From Collinsella sp. (GTDB lineage: Bacteria > Actinomycetota > Coriobacteriia > Coriobacteriales > Coriobacteriaceae), in contig DYAA01000091.1 of the NCBI GenBank assembly GCA_019419405.1, positions 1 to 6,946 of the forward strand: DNA of 6,946 nucleotides. Direction: 5' to 3'. The translations under genes were made by a program, and so were the position numbers. Below the pieces are notes generated by a model. It was not told the DNA's origin. It worked only from the letters and a program-made list of their open reading frames with translations, and searched no databases. This document shows positions 1-6,402 of this stretch, one piece after another. Every line of letters starts with the position of its first letter. Positions within the stretch are counted from its first letter, which is position 1.

Positions 1-2376
1 GTACGCGTCAAAGTCCTCGTCGCTGCCGGTAAAGCTCGCCAGGCAGCCATCGACCACAAAGATGCGCTCCGCCAGCTCGGCAAGCTTGGTGCGCAGCCCG
101 TCCACGCGCTCGTCAAAGTGCTCGAGCAGATCGCGCAGGAACAGATAGAAGTCCACGCCAGAAAGCTGCTCGCGAACCACGGCCGAAGGCGAGCTGTAGC
201 TCATCGCGCGACCCAGCGCCGCCGAGTGTCCGTTGTTGATAAAGCCCTGCTCAAGCCCAATGCGAATCTGCGTGAGCACGTCGCGCATGCGGTCGGCGTC
301 GGCATCTGCCAAAAGCGTGCTCGACCATACCTCGCGCGGCAGACTCGCCAGTGCATCAATCTTCTCGGACAGGGCGCCGGCGCTCACCAGCAGGTAGGGG
401 CGCACACCGTCCACGTCGGGCTGGGTCATGACTTCGGTCGTAAAGCTCAAAAAGCCCAGCTTGCCGGCAAGCAAGTTGTCGAGTTCCTCGGCCGAGTGCT
501 CGCGCGTGGGCAGCTGCTTAAGCAGGCGGCAGAGCAGTGTCACATAGGGCAGGTCCTCAAACGCGACGCAGCTCAGGTCGAAATACTGCATGGCGTAGGC
601 CAGACGGTTGGTGGGGATGCCGTGGCGCAGGCAGGGGATGGGCGCGGTCGTGTCCACGATCAGCGGCGGCTCGGGGCGCGCCTCGCCAATGTCGGACACG
701 CGCAGGCGCGGCAGCGTGGCCTTGGCCTCGGGCGTGTCTTCCGCCTCCTGCGCGGCACGCAGCGCGGCCGTGCGCTCGACCACGTCGGCCAGCTCGGCAT
801 CGGTCATGGCATCGCGCTTGGCCGCCAGCTCGGCGACCTCGGCGTTCTCCGAACCCTCGGCGGCGTCCACCGGCACCAGCTCGACCAGTGCCATGTGGTC
901 GTTTTCCAGCACCAGCTCGCGCAGCAGGTCCTCAAAATAGCTGCCGTCCAGCTCGTCGCGCAGCTCCTCGTACACCGGGCCGTACTTGAGCGCCAGCGTC
1001 GCGGCGTCGTCATCGTAGAGCCAGGTGCTCAGCGCATCGCACGCAATGGCCACGCCGTCGGCGATACCGTAGTCGCGCTGGCGCAGGTCGTATTCGTTGC
1101 TGCTGATGATGGCCTCCAGGCGCTCGCGCGGAACGCCGTGCTCGCACAGGTCGCGGCAGGCGTCCTGGAACACGCGGCGCAGCTCGCGCGCCACACCGGG
1201 CTGCGCGTTTTGCAGCATGATGAGCTCGTAGGGCTGCAGGCTCTCGGCCGCGGTGTAGCTCACCACGTTACCGCCCAGGCCGGCGGCCAGGATGGCCTTC
1301 TTAACCGGCGCCTCGTTGGAGCCCAGCAGCGCCTCGAACAGGATGTCCGCTGCGATCGTGCGCTTGCGGTCGAGCGCGCTACCCAGCACAAAGCCCAGGC
1401 CCACCAGGGCGTTCTCGGGCGTGGTGGCCATCTCGACGCGCTTATACTCGCAGGTCACGGGCGCCTGCACGCCCAGCGGATTGGGCGCCAGCGTGGACGG
1501 GTCCTCGCCGGCGGCGACGGCAGCGTTCATGCGGCGGCTCGCGGCACTCGGCTGCGACAGATAGCGCTCGTCCAAAAAGGCCAGCGCGCGGTCCACGTCC
1601 AGGTCGCCGTAGAGCGTGATGTAAGAGTTGGAAGGATTGTAGTGGCGCGCGTGCGTGTCCAGGAACTGCTCGTAGGTGAGCGCGGGAATCGCGCGCGGGT
1701 CGCCACCGCTTTCGTGCGCATAGGCGGTGTCGGGATAGAGCGCGGCGTTGACGGCGTCGTCCAGCACGCTCATGGGGTCGGACAGCGCACCCTTCATCTC
1801 GTTGAACACCACACCGTTATAGCGCAGCGTGCCCTCGCGCAGGCTCGCGGAGCTGCTGTCGCCCTCGGCGTCCTCCGGCAGGTCCAGCTCGTAGTGCCAG
1901 CCCTCCTGCTCAAAAATGGTGGGCTTGGTATAGATGGCCGGGTTGAACACCGCGTCCAGATACACGTCCATCAGGTTGTACAGATCCTGCTCGTTGGTGG
2001 TGGCAACGGGGTAGATGGTCTTGTCGGGGTAGGTCATGGCGTTGAGGAACGTCTGCATGGAGCTCTTGATCAGGTCGACAAACGGCTCCTTGACGGGGAA
2101 TTTGGCCGATCCGCACAGCACCGAGTGCTCAAGAATATGGAAAACACCGGTGGAATCGGCCGGCGGCGTCTTAAAGCCAATGGCAAAGGCCTTGTTTTTG
2201 TCGCCGCACGCCAGGTACAGCAGGCGAGCGCCCGAGGCGGTGTGGCGCAGCACGTAGGCGTCCGAGTCGAGCTCGGGCACGGTCTCGCAGCGCTCGACGG
2301 CAAAGCCGTGGCAGGTGGTGCCGGGTGCCAGCAGCGCGGCGGCTGCGGCGCGCGGGTCGGTTGAGGTGGTGGGCAT
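1..2376 (-). CDS. PreP-like insulinase-family zinc metalloprotease (peptidase M16C), C-terminus cut by window edge
   Basis: Reading the minus strand from ATG at 2376 gives 792 codons with no stop up to base 1. The N-terminal half carries the inverted zinc motif HILEHSVLCGS, with H80, E83 and H84 as two zinc ligands and the catalytic base. The third ligand is E193 in VVFNEMKGALSDP. The segment SGGDPRAIP near residue 224 and the FLNAMTYPDKT stretch near 110 are also typical of presequence proteases. An acidic, Ala/Glu-rich probably helical linker at about residues 505-555 joins the N-terminal half to the C-terminal half, which begins around 560. Family members have about 970-1000 residues, so roughly 180 C-terminal residues, including the part that helps form the active site, lie outside the window. 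M16C enzymes degrade short unfolded peptides inside a closed chamber. No signal peptide is seen, so a cytoplasmic peptide-clearing role is likely. AAAGGAGA at 2383-2390 lies at good spacing and fixes the start. Confidence 0.95.
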   Translation of the reverse strand, partial: MPTTSTDPRAAAAALLAPGTTCHGFAVERCETVPELDSDAYVLRHTASGARLLYLACGDKNKAFAIGFKTPPADSTGVFHILEHSVLCGSAKFPVKEPFVDLIKSSMQTFLNAMTYPDKTIYPVATTNEQDLYNLMDVYLDAVFNPAIYTKPTIFEQEGWHYELDLPEDAEGDSSSASLREGTLRYNGVVFNEMKGALSDPMSVLDDAVNAALYPDTAYAHESGGDPRAIPALTYEQFLDTHARHYNPSNSYITLYGDLDVDRALAFLDERYLSQPSAASRRMNAAVAAGEDPSTLAPNPLGVQAPVTCEYKRVEMATTPENALVGLGFVLGSALDRKRTIAADILFEALLGSNEAPVKKAILAAGLGGNVVSYTAAESLQPYELIMLQNAQPGVARELRRVFQDACRDLCEHGVPRERLEAIISSNEYDLRQRDYGIADGVAIACDALSTWLYDDDAATLALKYGPVYEELRDELDGSYFEDLLRELVLENDHMALVELVPVDAAEGSENAEVAELAAKRDAMTDAELADVVERTAALRAAQEAEDTPEAKATLPRLRVSDIGEARPEPPLIVDTTAPIPCLRHGIPTNRLAYAMQYFDLSCVAFEDLPYVTLLCRLLKQLPTREHSAEELDNLLAGKLGFLSFTTEVMTQPDVDGVRPYLLVSAGALSEKIDALASLPREVWSSTLLADADADRMRDVLTQIRIGLEQGFINNGHSAALGRAMSYSSPSAVVREQLSGVDFYLFLRDLLEHFDERVDGLRTKLAELAERIFVVDGCLASFTGSDEDFDAY

Positions 2377-2428
2377 ATGCAGTCTCCTTTGACGCCCCAG
2401 CGGGGGCGAATCGAGTCGAATCCTCGAG

Positions 2429-2434
2429 AGTATA
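2429..2434 (-). promoter_or_regulatory. possible -10 box for the M16C protease gene
   Basis: The minus strand reads TATACT here, preceded by ATGGG, about 50 bases before the protease start codon. That would give a leader of about 45 bases. No convincing -35 hexamer is seen 16-18 bases upstream. A small stem CGCCCC/GGGGCG (2393-2408) lies in the putative leader just ahead of the ribosome-binding site. Confidence 0.3.
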
Positions 2435-2540
2435 CCCATATGGGGCCGTGGCTCTGCGACGAACTGAAGACGATGCCAGCGGATTGGACAAAGGCCCCGC
2501 GCGTTCACCGCACGAGCGTGGAAACTTGGACGCCTATCGA

Positions 2541-2636
2541 ATGAGAGTGGATTTTCGGACGGAATCAGCCTCAAAACGCCCAAAAACCGTCCAAATATCC
2601 ACCCTCATTTCCCGACCGTCCAAAATCCACGCTCAT
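2541..2636. repeat. three-copy 21-22 base inverted repeat (ATGAGnGTGGATnTTnGGACGG)
   Basis: Copy A at 2541-2562 is on the plus strand. Copies B (2587-2608) and C (2616-2636) are on the minus strand. Reverse-complemented, B and C read ATGAGGGTGGAT-ATTTGGACGG and ATGAGCGTGGAT-TTTGGACGG, against ATGAGAGTGGAT-TTTCGGACGG for A. A can therefore pair with B (24-base loop) or with C, giving two alternative hairpins. The copies are near-identical although they lie outside any gene, which suggests a dispersed REP-like element or a structured regulatory site. No run of T follows, so a standard terminator is not supported. Confidence 0.7.
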
Positions 2637-2649
2637 CCGCCGCCCGCAC

Positions 2650-2875
2650 ATCTCTCATCTCTCATTCGTCACTAATACGAGAGATAACAGAAAGACGAGA
2701 GATAAATATGAGAGATAACTGAGCAGCAAAGAGACAAGCAATCATGGTATTATCTCAATACCGATTGTTCCACCAGCAAAAACATGTTTATCTGAAACAG
2801 ATGGCAGACATCTTATCTTTTATCTCTCACTCATCTCTAATATGAGAGATAATTACGAGAGATAACTGAGAGACG
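2650..2875. promoter_or_regulatory. array of AYGAGAGATAA motifs, probable operator for the downstream regulator-like gene
   Basis: Plus-strand copies lie at 2677-2687, 2695-2705, 2708-2718, 2842-2852 and 2855-2865. Minus-strand copies lie at 2650-2658 and 2657-2665 (both ending in GAT rather than GATAA) and at 2820-2830. Partial copies lie at 2750-2756, 2833-2838 and 2866-2875. Opposed copies make palindromes, for example ATCTCT-AATATG-AGAGAT at 2833-2850. Plus copies occur as tandem pairs 13 bases apart in two clusters, each followed by CTGAG. The proximal cluster ends about 60 bases before the start codon of the AlbA_2/ATPase/winged-helix gene, a usual place for an operator. That this protein binds its own array is inference. 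Confidence 0.65.
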
Positions 2876-2914
2876 CAGGAAATCTATTCGCGGCATTCTT
2901 CGCAGAACCGAGCG

Positions 2915-2920
2915 AAAGGA
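2915..2920 (+). promoter_or_regulatory. ribosome-binding site deciding the start at 2928
   Basis: AAAGGA ends one base before a GTG at 2922 but seven bases before a second in-frame GTG at 2928. The second spacing is normal and the first is too short, so 2928 is chosen as the start. Confidence 0.65.
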
Positions 2921-2927
2921 CGTGCAA

Positions 2928-4394
2928 GTGAACGAAAACGAACTGACCGGTTTGCTTGAGTCTTTAAGGCGCATGGGCTCGGACGATCTTAACGTCGAGG
3001 TCAAGGAGAGCGCCACGACGCTTTCCCGCGACGTATGGGAAACGGTCAGCGCTTTCGCAAACACCGCCGGCGGCATCATCGTACTCGGAGTGAGCGAGCG
3101 TGCGGGTTTTGTCCCAGTTGCAAACTTTGAGACCGAGAAAGTGCTCAACCAATTCGTGGCGGGCATGGGCGATGCCGGCGGTCGCGGAAAGCTGGCCAAT
3201 CCGCCCAAATACACCATTGAGCGCGTGGAGCTCCAGGGCACCGTGGTTCTGGTCATCACGATTGAGGAGCTCGACCCGTCGAGCAAGCCTTGCTATGTAA
3301 TAGAGCGGGGCGCCCAGGGCGGCAGCTACAAGCGCGTCGATGACAAAGACGTGCCGCTTTCGTCGACCGAGGTTTTGGCGCTGTCGTCATACGAACGGAC
3401 GAGTCCTAGCGATCGCGATACGGTGCCCGGCACGAGTGTGGGCGATCTCGACGAGTCGCTGGTCGATCGCACGATAGAGCGTGCCTATTCGTTGACGCCT
3501 CGAGCGATGCGCGGTGCGACGGACAAGAAGACAAAGATGGAGCGCCTGAATCTCCTCGACTTCCAGGGCAATGTTACCAAGGCCGGCCTCCTTGCCGCGG
3601 GCGTTTACCCTCAGCAGTTCTATCCCAAGCTCTTCATTGATGTGGCTGTCCATGCGGGAACTCAAAAGGGCGCTGCGGGACCGCTAAGATTTATGGACCG
3701 CACAGTCTGCGAGGGCACCCTGGGCGAGATGATTTCGGATACTGTCGCGGCTGTCGCCAAAAACCTGCGCCGCACCTCGACCGTCCAAGGCATCTCGCGT
3801 ATCGACTCGCTGGAGATTCCCGAGGAGGTCCTGCGCGAGGCAGTCGCCAACGCGGTTATCCACAGGGAATACGGGGATCGGTTCTGTGGGCAATCGATCG
3901 CCGTCGACGTTTTTGACGACCGTATCGAGGTGACGAATCCCGGCGGCCTTTATGGAGGGAAGACTCGCGAGAACTTGTTTGACGGCAGCTCCCGATGCCG
4001 TAATGCAACGCTCGTGAAACTCATGTCGATTGTTCCACTGCCGGATGGCGCAGGCTCGCCGGCTGAGGGAAATGGCTCGGGCATCCCGATGATGATCGAT
4101 GCCATGCGCGCGCATGGTCTGGCCGAGCCCCTGTTCTGCCCGGGGTTCGATCGGTTCAAGGTCGTACTTTACCGTTCAAAGGTTGAGCCGGTCGATCATG
4201 GCGGGGACTTGATTATGACGGCACTCAAGCGCTACGGCGAATTGGGGACGCGCGAACTGGCGGAGCGCACGGGACTCACGGTTTCCCAGGTTAGGGCACG
4301 CGTCAATGCACTCATTGCGCAGGGTGGGCTTGAGCCGACGGCGCCGTCGACAAGCCGCAACCGCAAATATCGACTGTCAGAGCGCGTGGAATAA
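2928..4394 (+). CDS. AlbA_2 (Schlafen-type) / divergent ATPase / winged-helix putative transcriptional regulator
   Basis: The protein has 488 residues from GTG at 2928. Residues about 15-140 form an AlbA_2 domain: VEVKES at 23-28 and the conserved SAFANTAGGIIVLGV at 41-55. Residues about 295-410 form a divergent GHKL (histidine-kinase-type) ATP-binding domain. Its N-box is EAVANAVIHREY (E304, N308, H312), followed by NPGGL at 337-341 and EGNGSGI at 380-386, which forms the ATP lid. Residues about 427-483 look like a winged helix, with ELGTRELAERTGLTVSQVRARVNAL split over the recognition helices. This is the usual order and length of the COG2865 group, annotated as predicted transcriptional regulators or ATP-binding proteins. 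Targets are unknown for most members. Two potential nucleic-acid-binding ends and a repeat array just upstream suggest autoregulation. The gene stands alone, convergent with its downstream neighbour. All ATPase motifs are intact, so it should be functional. Confidence 0.93.
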   Translation: MNENELTGLLESLRRMGSDDLNVEVKESATTLSRDVWETVSAFANTAGGIIVLGVSERAGFVPVANFETEKVLNQFVAGMGDAGGRGKLANPPKYTIERVELQGTVVLVITIEELDPSSKPCYVIERGAQGGSYKRVDDKDVPLSSTEVLALSSYERTSPSDRDTVPGTSVGDLDESLVDRTIERAYSLTPRAMRGATDKKTKMERLNLLDFQGNVTKAGLLAAGVYPQQFYPKLFIDVAVHAGTQKGAAGPLRFMDRTVCEGTLGEMISDTVAAVAKNLRRTSTVQGISRIDSLEIPEEVLREAVANAVIHREYGDRFCGQSIAVDVFDDRIEVTNPGGLYGGKTRENLFDGSSRCRNATLVKLMSIVPLPDGAGSPAEGNGSGIPMMIDAMRAHGLAEPLFCPGFDRFKVVLYRSKVEPVDHGGDLIMTALKRYGELGTRELAERTGLTVSQVRARVNALIAQGGLEPTAPSTSRNRKYRLSERVE

Positions 4395-4494
4395 ATGCGT
4401 TAGTGGACGAGGCAACCCATTAATCGACTCTCGATTGGCGCCCACCAAGGTAAAGCAGTTGTTGCCCAGTCGACGGTGATGCTAAAGACTCGGC
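4395..4494. other. convergent intergenic gap with weak stem-loop
   Basis: The gap between the two convergent genes should contain a terminator. A short perfect inverted repeat AATCGA-CTC-TCGATT lies at 4422-4436, nested inside a wider GGCAAC (4411-4416) / GTTGCC (4461-4466) pair. No T-run follows on either strand, so the terminator call is weak. Confidence 0.25.
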
Positions 4495-4986
4495 TTACGC
4501 CGGCATGGCCCCGAACCCGCCCATCAAGAACAGCCTAAGAACCAGCTTGATGACATTTCCCGGTTTGACTTCAGCCGTGCCAAAGACGCTGCGCTCGGCG
4601 AGCTCGCTGCAGTATGCGTAGATATCGCGGATAAGGTCCGCGCCCGAAAGCGTAAACATGTAGCCTGCGTCCGAAAGCGCATTGGGTGCGGCGGGCAACT
4701 TGGCCATGTGACAGAACGTTTGCAGGTCGGGCGCCATAACATTCTGGTAGTCGAGGTGGCCGCTGGCATCCTGCGCGGCAAGCTCCAATTGGCGCACAAA
4801 ATCCAGCGCCGCCGCTAACACAAAGCTCGGTGTAGGCGCATTGACGTCCTGAGTGGTCGCCACAAGCCTGCCCGCCGCCTGCGTGACAAGCCAGGCGACC
4901 TCGCGCTGGCAACGCACGGCCTTGCGCGTAACCGGCTTGATGGACGAAGAAGAAACGCTCCCCTTAGGCGGATTCGAAGCAGCCAT
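4495..4986 (-). CDS. hypothetical protein, 163 residues
   Basis: I do not recognise the family. ATG at 4986 is preceded by GGGAGG with five bases before the start codon, and the frame closes with TAA at 4495-4497. The first 20 or so residues are Ser/Lys-rich and probably disordered. The rest reads as a soluble, mostly helical protein with alternating hydrophobic positions, for example FVLAAALDFVRQLELAAQD at about 55-73 and DLIRDIYAYCSELAERSVFG at about 116-135. The C-terminal segment VIKLVLRLFLMGGFGAM is hydrophobic but amphipathic and short of a clear membrane helix. There are no Cys pairs, nucleotide-binding loops or signal peptide. The gene is divergent from the HNH nuclease gene and convergent with the ATPase gene, so it is probably transcribed alone. 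The good ribosome-binding site and third-position GC support a real gene. The function is unknown. Confidence 0.8.
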   Translation of the reverse strand: MAASNPPKGSVSSSSIKPVTRKAVRCQREVAWLVTQAAGRLVATTQDVNAPTPSFVLAAALDFVRQLELAAQDASGHLDYQNVMAPDLQTFCHMAKLPAAPNALSDAGYMFTLSGADLIRDIYAYCSELAERSVFGTAEVKPGNVIKLVLRLFLMGGFGAMPA

Positions 4987-5004
4987 AAGACCCTCCCATG
5001 AACA

Positions 5005-5026
5005 ATCCGGCCCAACAGGCCCGGAT
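5005..5026 (-). promoter_or_regulatory. stem-loop in the leader of the 163-residue protein gene
   Basis: ATCCG-GCC (5005-5012) pairs with GGC (5018-5020) and CGGAT (5022-5026), with a CAACA loop and one bulged C. The stem has eight GC-rich pairs and lies about ten bases upstream of the GGGAGG ribosome-binding site. It is a candidate leader hairpin or a dyad operator; no regulator is identified. Confidence 0.4.
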
Positions 5027-5043
5027 GAAACACGTGCTACATC

Positions 5044-5049
5044 AGTATA
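5044..5049 (-). promoter_or_regulatory. possible -10 box for the 163-residue protein gene
   Basis: The minus strand reads CTGTATACT, the same TATACT hexamer seen before the protease gene, about 60 bases ahead of the start codon. The resulting leader of about 50 bases would include the stem-loop at 5005-5026. No clear -35 is visible. Confidence 0.3.
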
Positions 5050-5153
5050 CAGGGAAGTGGGGTAGCGGGGTACAAGCGCGCCAGCGGCAAACCGAGAGCA
5101 TCAACGATGTGCCGATCGCGGAATGAGATCTCGTAATAATTGACTCTCGGCCA

Positions 5154-5159
5154 TATTAT
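5154..5159 (+). promoter_or_regulatory. possible -10 box for the HNH endonuclease gene
   Basis: TATTAT in a locally AT-rich patch, about 40 bases before the ATG at 5202. The nearby TTGACT (5140-5145) is only eight bases away and so cannot be its -35; no better -35 is seen. Confidence 0.25.
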
Positions 5160-5201
5160 TGAGGGGCATGACTCGCGTTCGTATGGTTGTAGGTGCTGGC
5201 G

Positions 5202-6284
5202 ATGAACGACATTGACCTTGCTGTTCCGTTGATGGATGGACCAAGCTATGACCGCGCCTGCAGTCTCGTGCCTTCCGAATACGTTGAGGCATGGGAGTGG
5301 TTTCTGGGTGAGGAACAGCGCGGCGGCGTTTGGACCAGCCTTCCGCACCACACCAAGGAAGATAGCCCTCAGTATCAGTACCGTTTGAGAATTGGCTCGG
5401 ACTTCTTTCCCGTAACGCGGGATTCAGGGATCTTCTGGCCGGGCCAGGATCGGGTGAAGCAAGATCCCAATAAGACCTTTGCGCTTTCGGTCCATAACTC
5501 TAAAAAGAGCTTCTACACCGATGTGCCTCCGCTCTATTTGGACGATGGTACGTGGGTCATTAAGTACTCGGTTCAAGCGCCGGGTACCGTTGGTTTTCGA
5601 GACCAGAATTACAACCGTAAAATGCTCAACTGCATGGAATGTGACGTCCCAGCCGGAGTCATATTTGCAACCGAGGTGGGCTATAAGGTGCTCGGCCTTG
5701 CGTTTGTTGAGCGGTTCGAGCCCGAAAACGGATGGTTTGTTCTGCACGGTCCTGTTCATAAAGGCGGACCGGACCCTCGTTTTGCGTCCGATATGAGTTA
5801 TCTGAAGCACATGCCCGTCGATATTGAGTTTGCCGGACAGGGTGCGACCGACGACGAAAAGGTCCGCTATGCGTTAAGGCGCGAGCGATTGGGGCAGCAA
5901 TGGTTCCGCAAGCAGCTCGTTGCCGCCTATGACGGTCGTTGCGCGGTGTCGGACTGCGGCGTCAGCGAAGCTCTGGAGGCTGCACATATCGAGAATTACT
6001 CGGGACCCAAATCGCAGGTTGCCAGCAACGGCATTCTGCTTCGGCGCGACCTTCATTCCCTATTTGATGCTCACCTGATTTCGTTTGAGCCTGTTTGCGG
6101 CGAATATCGGCTGTGCGGATCGTACCTGCTGGATAAGACCGACTACGCTTCCTTTGCGGGTGCGACGCTAAGGCAGCCGAATGAGCGTCAGTGGCGACCC
6201 AATACGGTGTTTCTTGAGGCCCATCGCATTGAGTTCGATCGCTCGGAAAAGAAGCGTGAAAAGGCGGGGCTTCTGCCGTATTAG
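5202..6284 (+). CDS. HNH endonuclease with an N-terminal probable recognition domain
   Basis: The protein has 360 residues. ATG at 5202 is chosen because AGGTG (5191-5195) lies six bases upstream; an in-frame GTG at 5193 overlaps that site. The C-terminal part (about 230-295) is an HNH_2-type nuclease: RCAVSDCG with C247 and C252, then EAAHIENY with H262, SNGILLRRDLHSLFD with N276 and H285, and HLISFEP. These supply the beta-beta-alpha-metal fold and its metal and catalytic residues, and all are present. Residues 1-200 form a separate domain with YNRKMLNCMECDVPAGVIFA, YKVLGLAFVERF and GWFVLHGP. This layout recurs in putative restriction endonucleases whose N-terminal half resembles modified-base readers; assigning that role here is inference. 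The protein should cut DNA, perhaps foreign or modified DNA. No methyltransferase gene is adjacent, so a classic type II restriction-modification pair is not supported. Confidence 0.9.
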   Translation: MNDIDLAVPLMDGPSYDRACSLVPSEYVEAWEWFLGEEQRGGVWTSLPHHTKEDSPQYQYRLRIGSDFFPVTRDSGIFWPGQDRVKQDPNKTFALSVHNSKKSFYTDVPPLYLDDGTWVIKYSVQAPGTVGFRDQNYNRKMLNCMECDVPAGVIFATEVGYKVLGLAFVERFEPENGWFVLHGPVHKGGPDPRFASDMSYLKHMPVDIEFAGQGATDDEKVRYALRRERLGQQWFRKQLVAAYDGRCAVSDCGVSEALEAAHIENYSGPKSQVASNGILLRRDLHSLFDAHLISFEPVCGEYRLCGSYLLDKTDYASFAGATLRQPNERQWRPNTVFLEAHRIEFDRSEKKREKAGLLPY

Positions 6285-6332
6285 CGTATTTGGCTTTGGC
6301 ATTCTTTGACGATCGTGTTGTTTGATCGGATC

Positions 6333-6358
6333 GCGTGGCGATGCAATCTCGCGCACGC
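6333..6358. other. stem-loop between the HNH gene and the small zinc-protein gene
   Basis: GCGTGGCGA (6333-6341) pairs with TCGC (6349-6352) and CACGC (6354-6358), with a seven-base loop and one bulged G. No T-run follows. It may end transcription of the HNH gene without a U-tract, or lie in the leader of the next gene. Confidence 0.3.
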
Positions 6359-6402
6359 TCGCCGGTGCATGCTCTTCCTGATTTGTATAGCGAGAAGGGA
6401 GC

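Larger units (their letters stand above)
2377..2927. other. 551-base divergent intergenic region
   Basis: No credible gene is seen here. The part nearest the protease (2377-2540) is GC-rich and holds only the leader and possible -10 box of that gene. Positions 2541-2636 hold three copies of an inverted repeat. Positions 2650-2875 turn AT-rich and hold the GAGAGATAA motif array. A small inverted repeat ATCTG-AAA-CAGAT lies at 2790-2802, in the spacer between the two motif clusters. A possible -10 (TAATAT, 2838-2843) for the downstream ATPase gene overlaps the proximal motif cluster, but it has no good -35. Confidence 0.7.

Noticed and set aside
118..2364. A 748-codon open frame on the plus strand
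   Set aside because: It lies antisense to the M16C protease, whose zinc motifs and ribosome-binding site are clear. The translation is rich in His, Arg, Gln and Val with no recognisable domain, as expected of an open antisense frame in GC-rich DNA.
2401..2440. tRNA-like stretch around CGAATCGAGTCGAATCC
   Set aside because: It slightly resembles a T-loop but no acceptor, D or anticodon arms can be folded around it; it is a short direct repeat of CGAATC.
2325..2675. A 116-codon plus-strand frame across the start of the intergenic region
   Set aside because: It overlaps the protease N-terminus and runs through the inverted repeats; it has no ribosome-binding site or protein-like composition.
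2650..2875. CRISPR array
   Set aside because: The repeated unit is only about 11 bases, is present in both orientations, and has irregular spacing without spacer-sized unique segments.
3684..4115. A 143-codon minus-strand frame inside the ATPase gene
   Set aside because: It is antisense to the conserved ATP-binding motifs and is a shadow of the real coding frame.
4422..5149. Shared AATYGACTCTCG sequence at 4422-4433 and 5138-5149
   Set aside because: The two 12-base matches flank the 163-residue gene, but nothing else nearby matches; too short to call an attachment or duplication site.
5140..5159. TTGACT with TATTAT as a complete promoter for the HNH gene
   Set aside because: The hexamers are only eight bases apart, far too close for a sigma-70 type promoter.
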